Source: Paenibacillus sp. PL91 | Lineage (GTDB): Bacteria > Bacillota > Bacilli > Paenibacillales > Paenibacillaceae | Assembly: GCF_012935325.2 (NCBI RefSeq) | Contig: NZ_JABBYG020000004.1 | Location: 62,001-126,000 of the forward strand | DNA: 64,000 nt | Reading direction: 5' to 3' | Part shown: positions 47,910 through 55,329 of the stretch, piece after piece | Layout of the letters: every line of letters begins with the position of its first letter | How positions within the stretch are numbered: the first letter of the stretch is position 1 | Program-made: the position numbers and the translations under genes | Notes under the pieces: generated by a model | Databases searched by the model: none | Seen by the model: only the letters and a program-made list of their open reading frames with translations | Told to the model about the DNA's origin: nothing

Positions 47910-48917
47910 ATGGACAATTCCCGATATGAAGGATCTTTAAAACTTCATAAAGCGTTTAGTCAGCAGTTTTTAATTGGTGCGGCTGTAAATGTGAAGACGC
48001 TGGTTACACAACGCGAGTTGTTGGCTTATCATTTCAATAGTTTAACGGCTGAGAATGAGATGAAGTTCGAGCGTTTGCATCCTGCAGAACACCAGTATAC
48101 TTTCGAGGATGCAGATCGCCTAATGAATTTCGCGAAAGTAAACGGAATGCAGGTTAGAGGGCATACGCTCGTCTGGCATAATCAAACGCCTGCTTGGGTG
48201 TTCGAGAATGAAACTGGAGGTCTAGTTGAACGCGATACGCTGTTGAAGCGAATGAAAGCTCACATCAATACAGTGGTTGGGCGTTATAAGGGTCAAATTT
48301 ATGCATGGGATGTCGTGAATGAAGCCGTGTCTGATAGTAGCGAAGAACAACTGCGTTCGTCCAAATGGCTCGACATCGTCGGGGAGGAATTTATTTCCAA
48401 GGCGTTCGAATATGCGCATGAGGCCGATCCGAAAGCGCTGTTGTTTTATAACGATTATAACGAGTCCGTACCTGAGAAGAGGGAAAAAATTTATGGACTG
48501 GTAAAATCTCTGAAGGAGAAGGGCGTGCCAATTCATGGTATCGGACTTCAAGCGCATTGGAATCTATCCCATCCGTCACTGCACGATATCCGAACGGCAA
48601 TTGAACGTTACGCTTCGCTTGGGCTGAAACTGCATATCACGGAGATGGACGTGTCGGTTTTCGAGTTCGAAGATAAACGAACCGATCTGATATCGCCTAC
48701 TTCCGAGATGATGAGTCTTCAGGAGGAAAGGTATTCCCAGTTTTTCCAGCTGTTCTGCGAATATAGCAATGTGCTGACGAGCGTAACGTTCTGGGGGGCC
48801 GCGGACGATTATACGTGGTTGGACAACTTCCCGGTCAGAGGGCGCAAAAATTGGCCGTTGCTGTTCGACAAGGAACAGCTGCCGAAAGGATCATACTACA
48901 AGTTGGTCAGCAGGTAG
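47910..48917 (+). CDS. Cytoplasmic GH10 xylanase
   Basis: 335-aa GH10 domain alone, with no signal peptide, CBM or anchor: an intracellular xylanase that cuts imported aldouronates or xylo-oligosaccharides. Motifs NSLTAENEMKFERLHP, RGHTLVWHNQTPAW, acid/base Glu in WDVVNEAVSDSSEEQ, nucleophile Glu in ITEMDVSVFEFED, and FWGAADDYTWLDNFPVRGRK. AGAGGAGG precedes ATG 47910. It belongs to the intracellular GH10 type that in related bacteria is near aguA, but no GH67 gene is in this window. Followed by a gene-poor, IS-scarred stretch. Confidence 0.94.
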   Translation: MDNSRYEGSLKLHKAFSQQFLIGAAVNVKTLVTQRELLAYHFNSLTAENEMKFERLHPAEHQYTFEDADRLMNFAKVNGMQVRGHTLVWHNQTPAWVFENETGGLVERDTLLKRMKAHINTVVGRYKGQIYAWDVVNEAVSDSSEEQLRSSKWLDIVGEEFISKAFEYAHEADPKALLFYNDYNESVPEKREKIYGLVKSLKEKGVPIHGIGLQAHWNLSHPSLHDIRTAIERYASLGLKLHITEMDVSVFEFEDKRTDLISPTSEMMSLQEERYSQFFQLFCEYSNVLTSVTFWGAADDYTWLDNFPVRGRKNWPLLFDKEQLPKGSYYKLVSR

Positions 48918-49300
48918 CAGAAGCGTCTAAAAGAAATGCCGGATTAGCCGGGGTACTCGTTTTAGGATTAAAAAAAACTCAAAATAGAATAAAATCATAG
49001 CTAACACATTTGGGGATGACAAGGATCGCTTTTTCAATACTTCTTGTATCGATAATATGGAAAGCGTTCAACCTGAGGAAAGCTTGTAATAGAAACGGAA
49101 ACATGGTGAGTTGAAGAGGTTAACAATCCTGCTCTACCTAGCTATAGTGCTGGTATCAGAGGGACTAACGATGGCAACGGCAAAACAGAAATAATAGAAT
49201 GTTCCATAGTGCAAGAAGGAGAGCGCCTGCTTATTTTGCAATTATTCTTCGAACTTGCTCAACGGTTAAGTATTTATTAATGATACGGGTAGTAATTTGA
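48918..49300. other. Gene-free stretch
   Basis: No SD-preceded frame or recognisable protein. GCCGGATTAGCCGG followed by an A-rich tract near 48940-48975 may be a weak terminator of the GH10 gene. Unrecognised reading-frame scraps (for example around 49110-49190) may be IS-related. Confidence 0.4.
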
Positions 49301-49303
49301 TAT

Positions 49304-49840
49304 TTTCCCCTTTAAGTAGACACTCAAAAAAACCGTCAAGTTATTATGACGGTAGGAGTGAAACCTGGAGGGGATATTTTTTATGGCTAAAAAGGGACAG
49401 CATTTCGAACCTAAACTGAAGAATTTATATTAGAGGCGGTTAGAGCATATCTTGAGGGTTGTTCAAGCTACAAAAGGATGGCTGAACGGTTAGATATCCG
49501 TAATTGTTCGCAACTAAAAGTGTGGGTAAAGAAATGGCAAAATGGGAGCTTATTCGATGAGTTTAAAAAACGGGATTAGCCCATTGAAGGGGCGCCCTCG
49601 CACGACTTTTAGCAGTGTCGAGGAAGAGCGGGACTACCTGAAAGCAGGTGGACTAGTCCAGCTATTACAAATGGCGAACCACACAACCGAAGCGTGACGC
49701 GAGACAACAACGGGATCATGAGGTCAAAGAGCATATGATGGCCATCCATGTTAAGAACCATGAGTTCGGCTATTCTCGCATGATGAACGCTTTATGGGAA
49801 GCAGGCTTCAACAGTGTACTTCGCGGGCAAAATTAGTTAC
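49304..49840 (+). mobile_element. IS3-family insertion sequence remnant
   Basis: Begins with CCCCTTTAAGTAGACA-type end sequence. GGAGGGG precedes ATG 49383, which reads AKKGQHFEPK, then (after a one-base shift) an IS3 OrfA-like HTH (EAVRAYLEGCSSYKRMAERL, VWVKKWQNGSLFDEF). Traces of OrfB follow (MMAIHVKNHEFGYSRMMNALWEAGF is broken by shifts). Stops and frameshifts make it inactive. The same end sequence recurs at 61199-61270. Confidence 0.8.
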
Positions 49841-49846
49841 GAGTGA

Positions 49847-51070
49847 CTATTTTACGAAGCCGAAGCCCAGAATCGTAAATCGCTTGCTCTCATGTTCTGC
49901 CGCCATTCTGATTTCCACTGTATGCTCTCTCGATTGCCGCTCCCGATACAAAATGAGGGCGTGGCAACGCGTCCACTTGACGGTTTGGGACTCCGCCACC
50001 TTCACAAGCTTTCCGTCAACCCAAATATCGGCGTTTCCGAAATCGTTGCTTCCGGAATTTTTATAAATGAGTAGCAGGCTTTTGCAGTGAAGCGTCATGG
50101 TGAAGCTGTCTCTGCCGGATTCGGATGTATGCATCCAGTTGTCGGGGAATTGAGGTGTGCCGTATGGATGGTCGTCCATCTCCGCGAACTGGAGTTCGGT
50201 ATCGGATGCGTAGAAACTGCCTTCCATAATCTTTGCTACACTAGGGCCATTGTTCCTATCCAGCAAACGAACGTCGGCGAAATCGTTGCCGAACATCGGC
50301 GGCTTGTTGAGGATGATATCCTCTTGATTCGGTGCGCAACGATCGGTCTCCGCGAATAGCCAACGCAAGCAGTCGGCCATGATGCGATGTCCCGCGTTGG
50401 TCGGATGATAGATGTCGCTAAAAAATTGCGGCTTGGAAATGACGTTGCCTTCGTCCTTTGACTTTGGAAATTGTTTCGTCACCGCATCCTTCACGCTTAC
50501 CATGGGAAGCCCATAATGCCGGCCGACGGGAGAAAGCCGTTCCTGCAGATTCCAATCGTTTTCGAACACGCTGAACAGCAGAATGACAGCGGGTACATTG
50601 GCGGCGGCTAGGGCTTTCAGTACGAGACTTTCGTAGCAAATCCCTTTCGTCTCGTCGTCGGCGTCATTGACGGCAAACTCCACGACGACGATGTCCGGCT
50701 GAACCGCTCCGTTTCTCAGGACATCTCGCTCATAGCGAATCATGCCCAGTTCGGAAGGCGTGCCGCCTACACCCGCTTTGATAAAGTGGATCTGATTGCC
50801 GCCGTCCTTACCAAACATCTCTTTGAAGGCGGTATATGTCCGGTAAGCGTAGCTGGACGTATGGAGCGGATCTGCTCCCGCTCCATGAGTGATGGAGCCG
50901 CCAATGAAAGCAAGCGTAACGTTATCGCCTCTTTTGGCCTTTTCAATGGCGGCTTTCAATCGCTTATTGTTGCCTTTGTCGAGCAGCGATTTGGCGATCA
51001 TCTCGTGATAAGCCTCCGAGTAAATATCAACGAGCTCCTCTGTAGCGTCTAAGGGTAGACCGTCTGTCAT
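49847..51070 (-). CDS. SGNH/GDSL esterase, acetyl-xylan-esterase-like
   Basis: 407-aa predicted cytoplasmic esterase (no signal peptide). SGNH blocks: Ser in LAFIGGSITHGAGADP, Gly in KAGVGGTPSELG, Asn in VEFAVNDADDE, and Asp/His in SDIYHPTNAGHRIMADCL. The C-terminal about 150 residues form a beta-rich domain (MTLHCKSLLLIYKNSG, IWVDGKLVKVAES). The layout resembles Axe2-type acetyl xylan esterases that deacetylate imported oligosaccharides. AGAGGGGAATAACG precedes ATG 51070. It is the only minus-strand gene here and closes the xylan locus. The exact acetyl position specificity is unknown. Confidence 0.88.
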   Translation of the reverse strand: MTDGLPLDATEELVDIYSEAYHEMIAKSLLDKGNNKRLKAAIEKAKRGDNVTLAFIGGSITHGAGADPLHTSSYAYRTYTAFKEMFGKDGGNQIHFIKAGVGGTPSELGMIRYERDVLRNGAVQPDIVVVEFAVNDADDETKGICYESLVLKALAAANVPAVILLFSVFENDWNLQERLSPVGRHYGLPMVSVKDAVTKQFPKSKDEGNVISKPQFFSDIYHPTNAGHRIMADCLRWLFAETDRCAPNQEDIILNKPPMFGNDFADVRLLDRNNGPSVAKIMEGSFYASDTELQFAEMDDHPYGTPQFPDNWMHTSESGRDSFTMTLHCKSLLLIYKNSGSNDFGNADIWVDGKLVKVAESQTVKWTRCHALILYRERQSREHTVEIRMAAEHESKRFTILGFGFVK

Positions 51071-51225
51071 CGTTATTCCCCTCTCTTAGGTTCGATTAGC
51101 CTATCTTAGTACAAACCGACCGAACAGAAAACCCGTCAAAGCATGGTTGAAGGTTCGGAAAATCGTAAATAGCTTTATCAATAAAGTGCTGGCAGCAAAT
51201 TTCAACCATTATCAAATTGATTTTA

Positions 51226-51243
51226 CATCGGGTTGTGTCCACA
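51226..51243. repeat. 18-bp direct repeat, left copy
   Basis: CATCGGGTTGTGTCCACA, identical to 63921-63938. It contains GTTGTG-TC-CACAAC at 51232-51245, a perfect 6-bp inverted repeat around a 2-base centre. It abuts a sigK fragment. Confidence 0.85.
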
Positions 51244-51245
51244 AC

Positions 51246-51476
51246 GTCAAAAAATTCGACAATACTGGGGAGGATCTTGAGGATTTGATCTCGATCGGGA
51301 CGATTGGACTGATCAAGGCGATCGAGAGCTTTCAAACCGGTAAAGGAACGAAGCTCGCTACATTTGCTGCTCGTTGTATCGAGAATGAAATACTTATGCA
51401 TCTCCTGTCTTTGAAGAAGACCCGGAAGGACGTTTCTTTGCATAATCCGATCGGCACGGACAAGGAAGGCAATGAG
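51246..51476 (+). pseudogene. Partial sigK copy (region 2)
   Basis: Aligns without gaps to 241-471 of the window (offset 51005) with about eight to ten differences. It encodes [20 protein letters not shown] through KEGNE, with Arg-to-Leu and Asp-to-Asn changes. Homology ends exactly after the GNE codons. The frame continues into unrelated sequence to 51566 (90 bp, with C-terminal [14 protein letters not shown]). Upstream it is joined in frame to an unrelated peptide ending DFTSGCVH. No SD at ATG 51147. Not functional as a sigma factor because regions 3-4 are missing. Confidence 0.9.
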
Positions 51477-51686
51477 AAAATAAACATAGAAGATCTAAAT
51501 AAGCTAACGGGCAGTTTTGTTGAAAGAGCACGATGTACAAGCAGGACTTGTGAAACCTCTGGATAAATTTAGGTTGATAATATTTCATTGAGAGATTGGG
51601 GTGTTTATATGGAACTAATGTATGATGAATTTCATACAAAAATCAATAATAAATTTGAGGTGTCATGTCTTTCAGTTCCCTGCTTA

Positions 51687-51719
51687 TTGACAATATTATG
51701 TTTAGTAGCTAAACTAAAT
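51687..51719 (+). promoter_or_regulatory. marR promoter and operator
   Basis: TTGACA (51687-51692), 17-bp spacer, TAAACT (51710-51715). The operator-like TTTAGTAGCTAAACTAAAT (51701-51719) overlaps the -10 and matches the site at 52196-52214 at 16 of 19 positions. It includes inverted halves TTTAG/CTAAA. The predicted transcript start falls on or next to ATG 51722. Confidence 0.65.
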
Positions 51720-51721
51720 TT

Positions 51722-52177
51722 ATGAATAAAAATAATCAACCTTCGTCTGACAAAGTAAACAGTGGAAGTCGTAATCTTGGCCGATTGATTATGCAATTGC
51801 GACGGCTCGAGCGCCATCCGAAAAGTTTTGGTAAAGCAGGTTTATTAACACCAAGTGAAATTCACACGATTGAAGCAATCGGCTGCGAGGGCGGCATTCT
51901 TATGAGTGAGCTCGCTGTCCGCCTTAGTGTTACTAAAGGTGCTGTCACGCAGATTGTTGTGCGCCTGGAAGCAAAAGGGCTGGTGACACGTTCGACACAT
52001 CCGCATGATTCGAGGGCAATCGTAATTTCACTTACCGAAATAGGAAGGGAGGCTTTTAAGGCTCACGAAGATGTTCATGATAAATTTTACGATCAACTTC
52101 GAACTCAGTTAAGTAAACAAGAGATAGAAATATTCGAGAAGTGCATTGATAAATTGATCGAATCATTAGGGGGATAA
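51722..52177 (+). CDS. MarR-family regulator
   Basis: 151-aa winged-helix repressor. HTH and wing are visible in GGILMSELAVRLSVTKGAVT and VRLEAKGLVTRSTHPHDSRA; a C-terminal dimerisation helix ends KCIDKLIESLGG. There is no SD before ATG 51722 and the promoter -10 is only six bases away, so the mRNA may be leaderless. It shares an operator with the following MFS gene, so it probably represses itself and the pump until a toxic ligand binds. It starts the AT-richer island. Confidence 0.88.
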   Translation: MNKNNQPSSDKVNSGSRNLGRLIMQLRRLERHPKSFGKAGLLTPSEIHTIEAIGCEGGILMSELAVRLSVTKGAVTQIVVRLEAKGLVTRSTHPHDSRAIVISLTEIGREAFKAHEDVHDKFYDQLRTQLSKQEIEIFEKCIDKLIESLGG

Positions 52178-52195
52178 TTTTTTTTGGTCATTTAG

Positions 52196-52214
52196 TTTAG
52201 TAACTATACTATAT
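52196..52214 (+). promoter_or_regulatory. Operator upstream of the MFS pump
   Basis: TTTAGTAACTATACTATAT, 16 of 19 identical to the site overlapping the marR -10; it lies between the marR stop and the MFS start and contains TATACT as a likely -10. Confidence 0.6.
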
Positions 52215-52234
52215 AAATTTGTTGGTGATTATAT

Positions 52235-53643
52235 ATGAATTCATCCGCACTTCAGGCGCAAGTTATTACAAATAAACATCGATTTTTCATGATGACTGCC
52301 ATATGCATGGGGGCATTTATTCTCATTTTACTGCTGGTATCGTGAACGTTTCACTCCCCCATTTCATGAAAATATTTCAAACAAACCTGGGAACCGTTCA
52401 ATGGATTACAACGGGATACTTGCTTGTCATTGCCTCCTTGCTTCCGTTAATGGGGAAACTTGGAGACCGCTTTGGACATCGTCATATCCACAATCTTGGA
52501 TACTTGTTTTTTACCTTAAGCTCTTTGCTTGTTGCCTTTTCGCCGAACGTATACACGCTGTTGATTCTTCGAATGGTGCAGGCCATAGGGGCCGCTATGT
52601 TCCAAGCTACAAATATTGCGTTAATCACTTATCATTTTCCAAAAGAACAAAGAGGCCAGGCGCTTGGAATTATGAGCTCCGCCGTAGCTATTGGCGGGAT
52701 GACTGGACCGATTGCCGGGGGAATTATAGCGGAGTGGCTCAGTTGGCAATGGTTGTTTTTGATTCATGTCCCTGTTGTTTTAGTTGCTACATGGCTGGCT
52801 TTTCGCTATATTCCGTCTAGCCGACAGGAGAGAATGTCCTGTTCTATTGATAGTCTTGGAGCAATTTTATTTATGATCGTGATCAGCACACTCATTTATG
52901 GTATATCGAGCGGCAATACTCGAGGCTGGCTTTATTCTGAAATCATTTCCGTATTTACTGTTGGTTTCATTTCTTTGGCCATTCTCCTGTTCTGGGAGTT
53001 ACGTCAAAATACCCCCTTTTTACCAATAAAGGCATTTCGTATTCCGGCTGTGACATACGGTTTGATCATTAGCTGCGCTTCTTTTGTTCTTGCAAATACA
53101 GTGTTGGTGGTTATGCCATTTTATTTATCCGGCAAGGCTGGATATGCTCCTGCAGCTGTCGGATATATCATGACCTCTTATCCTATGTTGTTAGCATGTA
53201 CGAGTCTGGTTGCGGGACATTTGTCCGATCGTTTCGGTTCAGGTTTTTTAATGATCACTGGGTTATGCGGCATGGGAGCAGGGCTTGTCATTCTCGCCTT
53301 TTTTCTCGGTCAATTATCGGTTGTTGGGCTTATTGCTGTACTTGCCTTGATTGGAATGGGTATGGGGCTCATCGCTTCTCCAAATAACAGCTTCATTATG
53401 AGGCATGTGCCTTTGGAGTATGCCGGGTCGATAGGAGGAATGATCGCATTAACACGAAATACCGGCATGGTTTTAGGGGCGGCTCTGGGACTTGGGATTA
53501 TGAATACTGGACAGATTCCTTCATTAAACGCTTTTCAGTTCGTATTCGTAATTAACATTGCCATTTGTATAGTCTGCGTTGTGGCAATGGGATATAGAGT
53601 TCGTTTAGAACGCCGGCGAGATAGGGAATCTGTTGAAAAGTAA
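52235..53643 (+). pseudogene. MFS drug-efflux transporter (DHA2-like), one frameshift
   Basis: Many-TM efflux pump; motif A in GKLGDRFGHRHIHNLGYL and ITYHFPKEQRGQALGIMSSA with the antiporter motif VAIGGMTGPIAGG. ATG 52235 gives MNSSALQAQVITNKH, reads to FMMTAICMGAFI and then hits TGA at 52343. Deleting no codons but adding one T near 52318 would continue in frame to SHFTAGIVNVSLPHF, the rest of the transporter. So there is a single-base deletion near 52318, or a sequence error. The intact frame resumes from ATG 52303. Function is lost if the deletion is real, unless translation restarts. Probably controlled by the upstream MarR. Confidence 0.82.
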
Positions 53644-53659
53644 TGGATGATACACAGGA

Positions 53660-53925
53660 ATGAACGATAATATCGTAGTGGTTGGCGGATATGGTCAAGT
53701 GGGGAAGGTTGTTTGTAACAGTCTGGGAAAACTTGTTTCCAAGGAAGGTTTATGCTGCCGGAAGGAGTTTTGAGAAAGCCAAGCAATTTGCTTCAACTAC
53801 CCATGGAAAGGTTCTGCCTCTACAAATGAATGCATATGAAAAACAGTCTGTTAACTTCTTAGAAAAAGCAGCTCTTGTTGTCATGAGCCTGGACCAAGAA
53901 AAACACGACGGTAGCCATGTAATAG
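53660..53925 (+). pseudogene. Truncated NAD(P)-binding dehydrogenase fragment
   Basis: ATG 53660 (SD CAGGAA) starts MNDNIVVVGGYGQVGKVVCN, a Rossmann nucleotide loop. After a frameshift near 53735 the other frame gives KVYAAGRSFEKAKQFASTTH and AALVVMSLDQE, like saccharopine-dehydrogenase-type proteins. Only the N-terminal domain remains. Confidence 0.7.
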
Positions 53926-53933
53926 GGGGATTC

Positions 53934-53968
53934 GCTCCAGCCAATTCTAATTGGCTGGAGCTTCCCTT
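53934..53968 (+). terminator. Terminator after the dehydrogenase fragment
   Basis: Perfect 13-bp stem GCTCCAGCCAATT (53934-53946) with 53949-53961, loop CT, then TTCCCTTT. Confidence 0.75.
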
Positions 53969-54067
53969 TATTGTTAATCATTCGCCCTCACACAATAAAG
54001 GGATATTTTCACAACTGTGATCTATGATAAATAGAAGATTTAACAAAATATTTGTCGGATATATATA

Positions 54068-54089
54068 GGGTATACCCGTATGGTATAAT
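54068..54089 (+). promoter_or_regulatory. csoR promoter with CsoR-like operator
   Basis: ATACC-CGTAT-GGTAT (54072-54086) inverted repeat, overlapping GGGTATACCC (54068-54077) and a TATAAT -10 at 54084-54089. It has the half-site spacing of copper-type CsoR operators, upstream of the csoR gene. Confidence 0.55.
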
Positions 54090-54111
54090 AAAAAGAAGGA
54101 GGCGGATGTAA

Positions 54112-54462
54112 ATGAGCGACCAAACAGATCTAGTAGAACCAACCTCTCATGAAGCTTCTTCATGTTGCGGAGCGGAGGAGACGGGGAGAAAGAGCCATCA
54201 CTCGGAAAAGGAAAAAAATAATTTGGTTTCACGTCTTAATCGGATAGAAGGTCAAATTCGCGGCGTTAAAGGAATGATCGAAAAGGATACGTATTGTGAC
54301 GATGTGTTGAATCAAATTGCTTCCGTTCAATCTGCATTGAACAGTGTGGGGAAACTTTTGCTTGAGCATCATATGAGAAGCTGTGTCATCGAACGTCTGC
54401 AGGATGGGGATACTGAAGTACTAACGGAACTGATGACTACGATGAACAAGTTAATCAAATAA
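54112..54462 (+). CDS. csoR: Copper-sensing transcriptional repressor CsoR
   Basis: 116-aa four-helix repressor. The Cu(I) ligand pattern is visible: Cys in DTYCDDVL, His and Cys in HHMRSCVIERL. DNA-contact helix LVSRLNRIEGQIRGVKGMIE. The N-terminal extension (about 30 residues with CCGAEE and SHHSEKE) is longer than standard CsoR and rich in His/Cys. AGAAGGAGG precedes ATG 54112. Predicted to repress its own promoter and that of copZ-copA downstream. Confidence 0.92.
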   Translation: MSDQTDLVEPTSHEASSCCGAEETGRKSHHSEKEKNNLVSRLNRIEGQIRGVKGMIEKDTYCDDVLNQIASVQSALNSVGKLLLEHHMRSCVIERLQDGDTEVLTELMTTMNKLIK

Positions 54463-54507
54463 AAGAACACAAGTGAGTTATAAGTAAGTCTATAGATTGT
54501 GCTAATA

Positions 54508-54550
54508 ATAACTAAGAGAGCATTTAGATTGTAAATGCTCTCTTAGTTAT
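54508..54550 (+). terminator. Perfect hairpin after csoR
   Basis: The 19-base arm at 54508-54526 is the exact reverse complement of 54532-54550, loop GATTG. No T-run after it, but position suits termination of csoR. Confidence 0.7.
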
Positions 54551-54730
54551 GTAGAGGTATCAAATTGATGAGTCTGATGATTTTGCTAATAGAGACTGGT
54601 AATGGCCTTCACGTATCCTGAATGACTTTTGCTAATACTTCGGTTGTCCTGTAACTTTCCTCCAAACTGTTTTCGACACCGCCGATTTCAATTAATGCAC
54701 TATTGCCAGTGAGCGACTGATCGCCGAGAA

Positions 54731-54895
54731 ATGGTCTTGTCATTAACGGATAAAGGTTCACGAACCATTCGACAGATACGTGAGCAATCAATAAAGTTTT
54801 ATCAGAGTGTTTTAAAGGATCTAACAGCAAATGATCAAATGATTATTATTGAAGGCATCAAAACATTTACAGATGCGCTAATAAGATACAAGGGA
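54731..54895 (+). pseudogene. C-terminal scrap of a MarR-family regulator
   Basis: Frame reads LSLTDKGSRTIRQIREQSIK and LKDLTANDQMIIIEGIKTFT, like the dimerisation end of a MarR protein. The DNA-binding half is absent and there is no SD. Upstream 54551-54730 shows nothing else recognisable. Confidence 0.6.
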
Positions 54896-54901
54896 GATTG
54901 G

Positions 54902-54924
54902 GCAGCAGAAATGCTGCTTTTTTT
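54902..54924 (+). terminator. Terminator before copZ
   Basis: GCAGCA (54902-54907), GAAA tetraloop, TGCTGC (54912-54917), then T7. Confidence 0.9.
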
Positions 54925-54931
54925 ATATAGT

Positions 54932-54985
54932 ATACGGGGGTATCGTAAAATTTTGTTGACTAAATATAGGGTGGAGGGGTATACT
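54932..54985 (+). promoter_or_regulatory. copZA promoter with CsoR-like sites
   Basis: TACGGGGGTAT (54933-54943) matches the right half of known copper CsoR operators. TTGACT (54956-54961), an 18-bp spacer and TATACT (54980-54985) form the promoter; GGAGGGGTATAC overlaps the -10 and may be a second operator half. Confidence 0.6.
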
Positions 54986-55102
54986 ATGTTTATAAAGAGG
55001 TTGGCAATGATTGTTATACAAAACACCCCAGCGACTTAGAAATGAAATTATTGAATGATTGTTACGATGTAACAACTAATCATAAAAAGGAGAAGATGAA
55101 CA

Positions 55103-55303
55103 ATGACAAATATAACCTTGCAAGTAGAGGGTATGAGCTGCCAGCACTGTGTGAATTCAATTGAGGGAGCATTGAAAGTTATCGGGGCAATTGGAAAAGT
55201 AGATCTTACGAATAATACAGTGGACGTATCGTTTGACGAGAATCAAGTTGCCTTTGAAGCTGTAAAAGAAGCGATTGAAGAGCAAGGCTACGATGTTGTG
55301 TGA
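55103..55303 (+). CDS. copZ: Copper chaperone CopZ
   Basis: 66-aa HMA-domain chaperone with Cu(I) motif GMSCQHC and beta-alpha-beta pattern ending EEQGYDVV. It hands Cu(I) to CopA, encoded next. AAAAAGGAG before ATG 55103; its stop is 27 bp before the preferred copA start. Confidence 0.95.
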   Translation: MTNITLQVEGMSCQHCVNSIEGALKVIGAIGKVDLTNNTVDVSFDENQVAFEAVKEAIEEQGYDVV

Positions 55304-55329
55304 AAAACGAAATAAGGAGAGAATGGCTG

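Noticed and set aside
49304-49840. Intact IS element
   Set aside because: OrfA needs a frameshift to read, OrfB is only traces, and no matching right end was found.
54986-55039. 17-codon leader peptide before copZ
   Set aside because: Its SD would lie within the promoter -10 region and not be transcribed.
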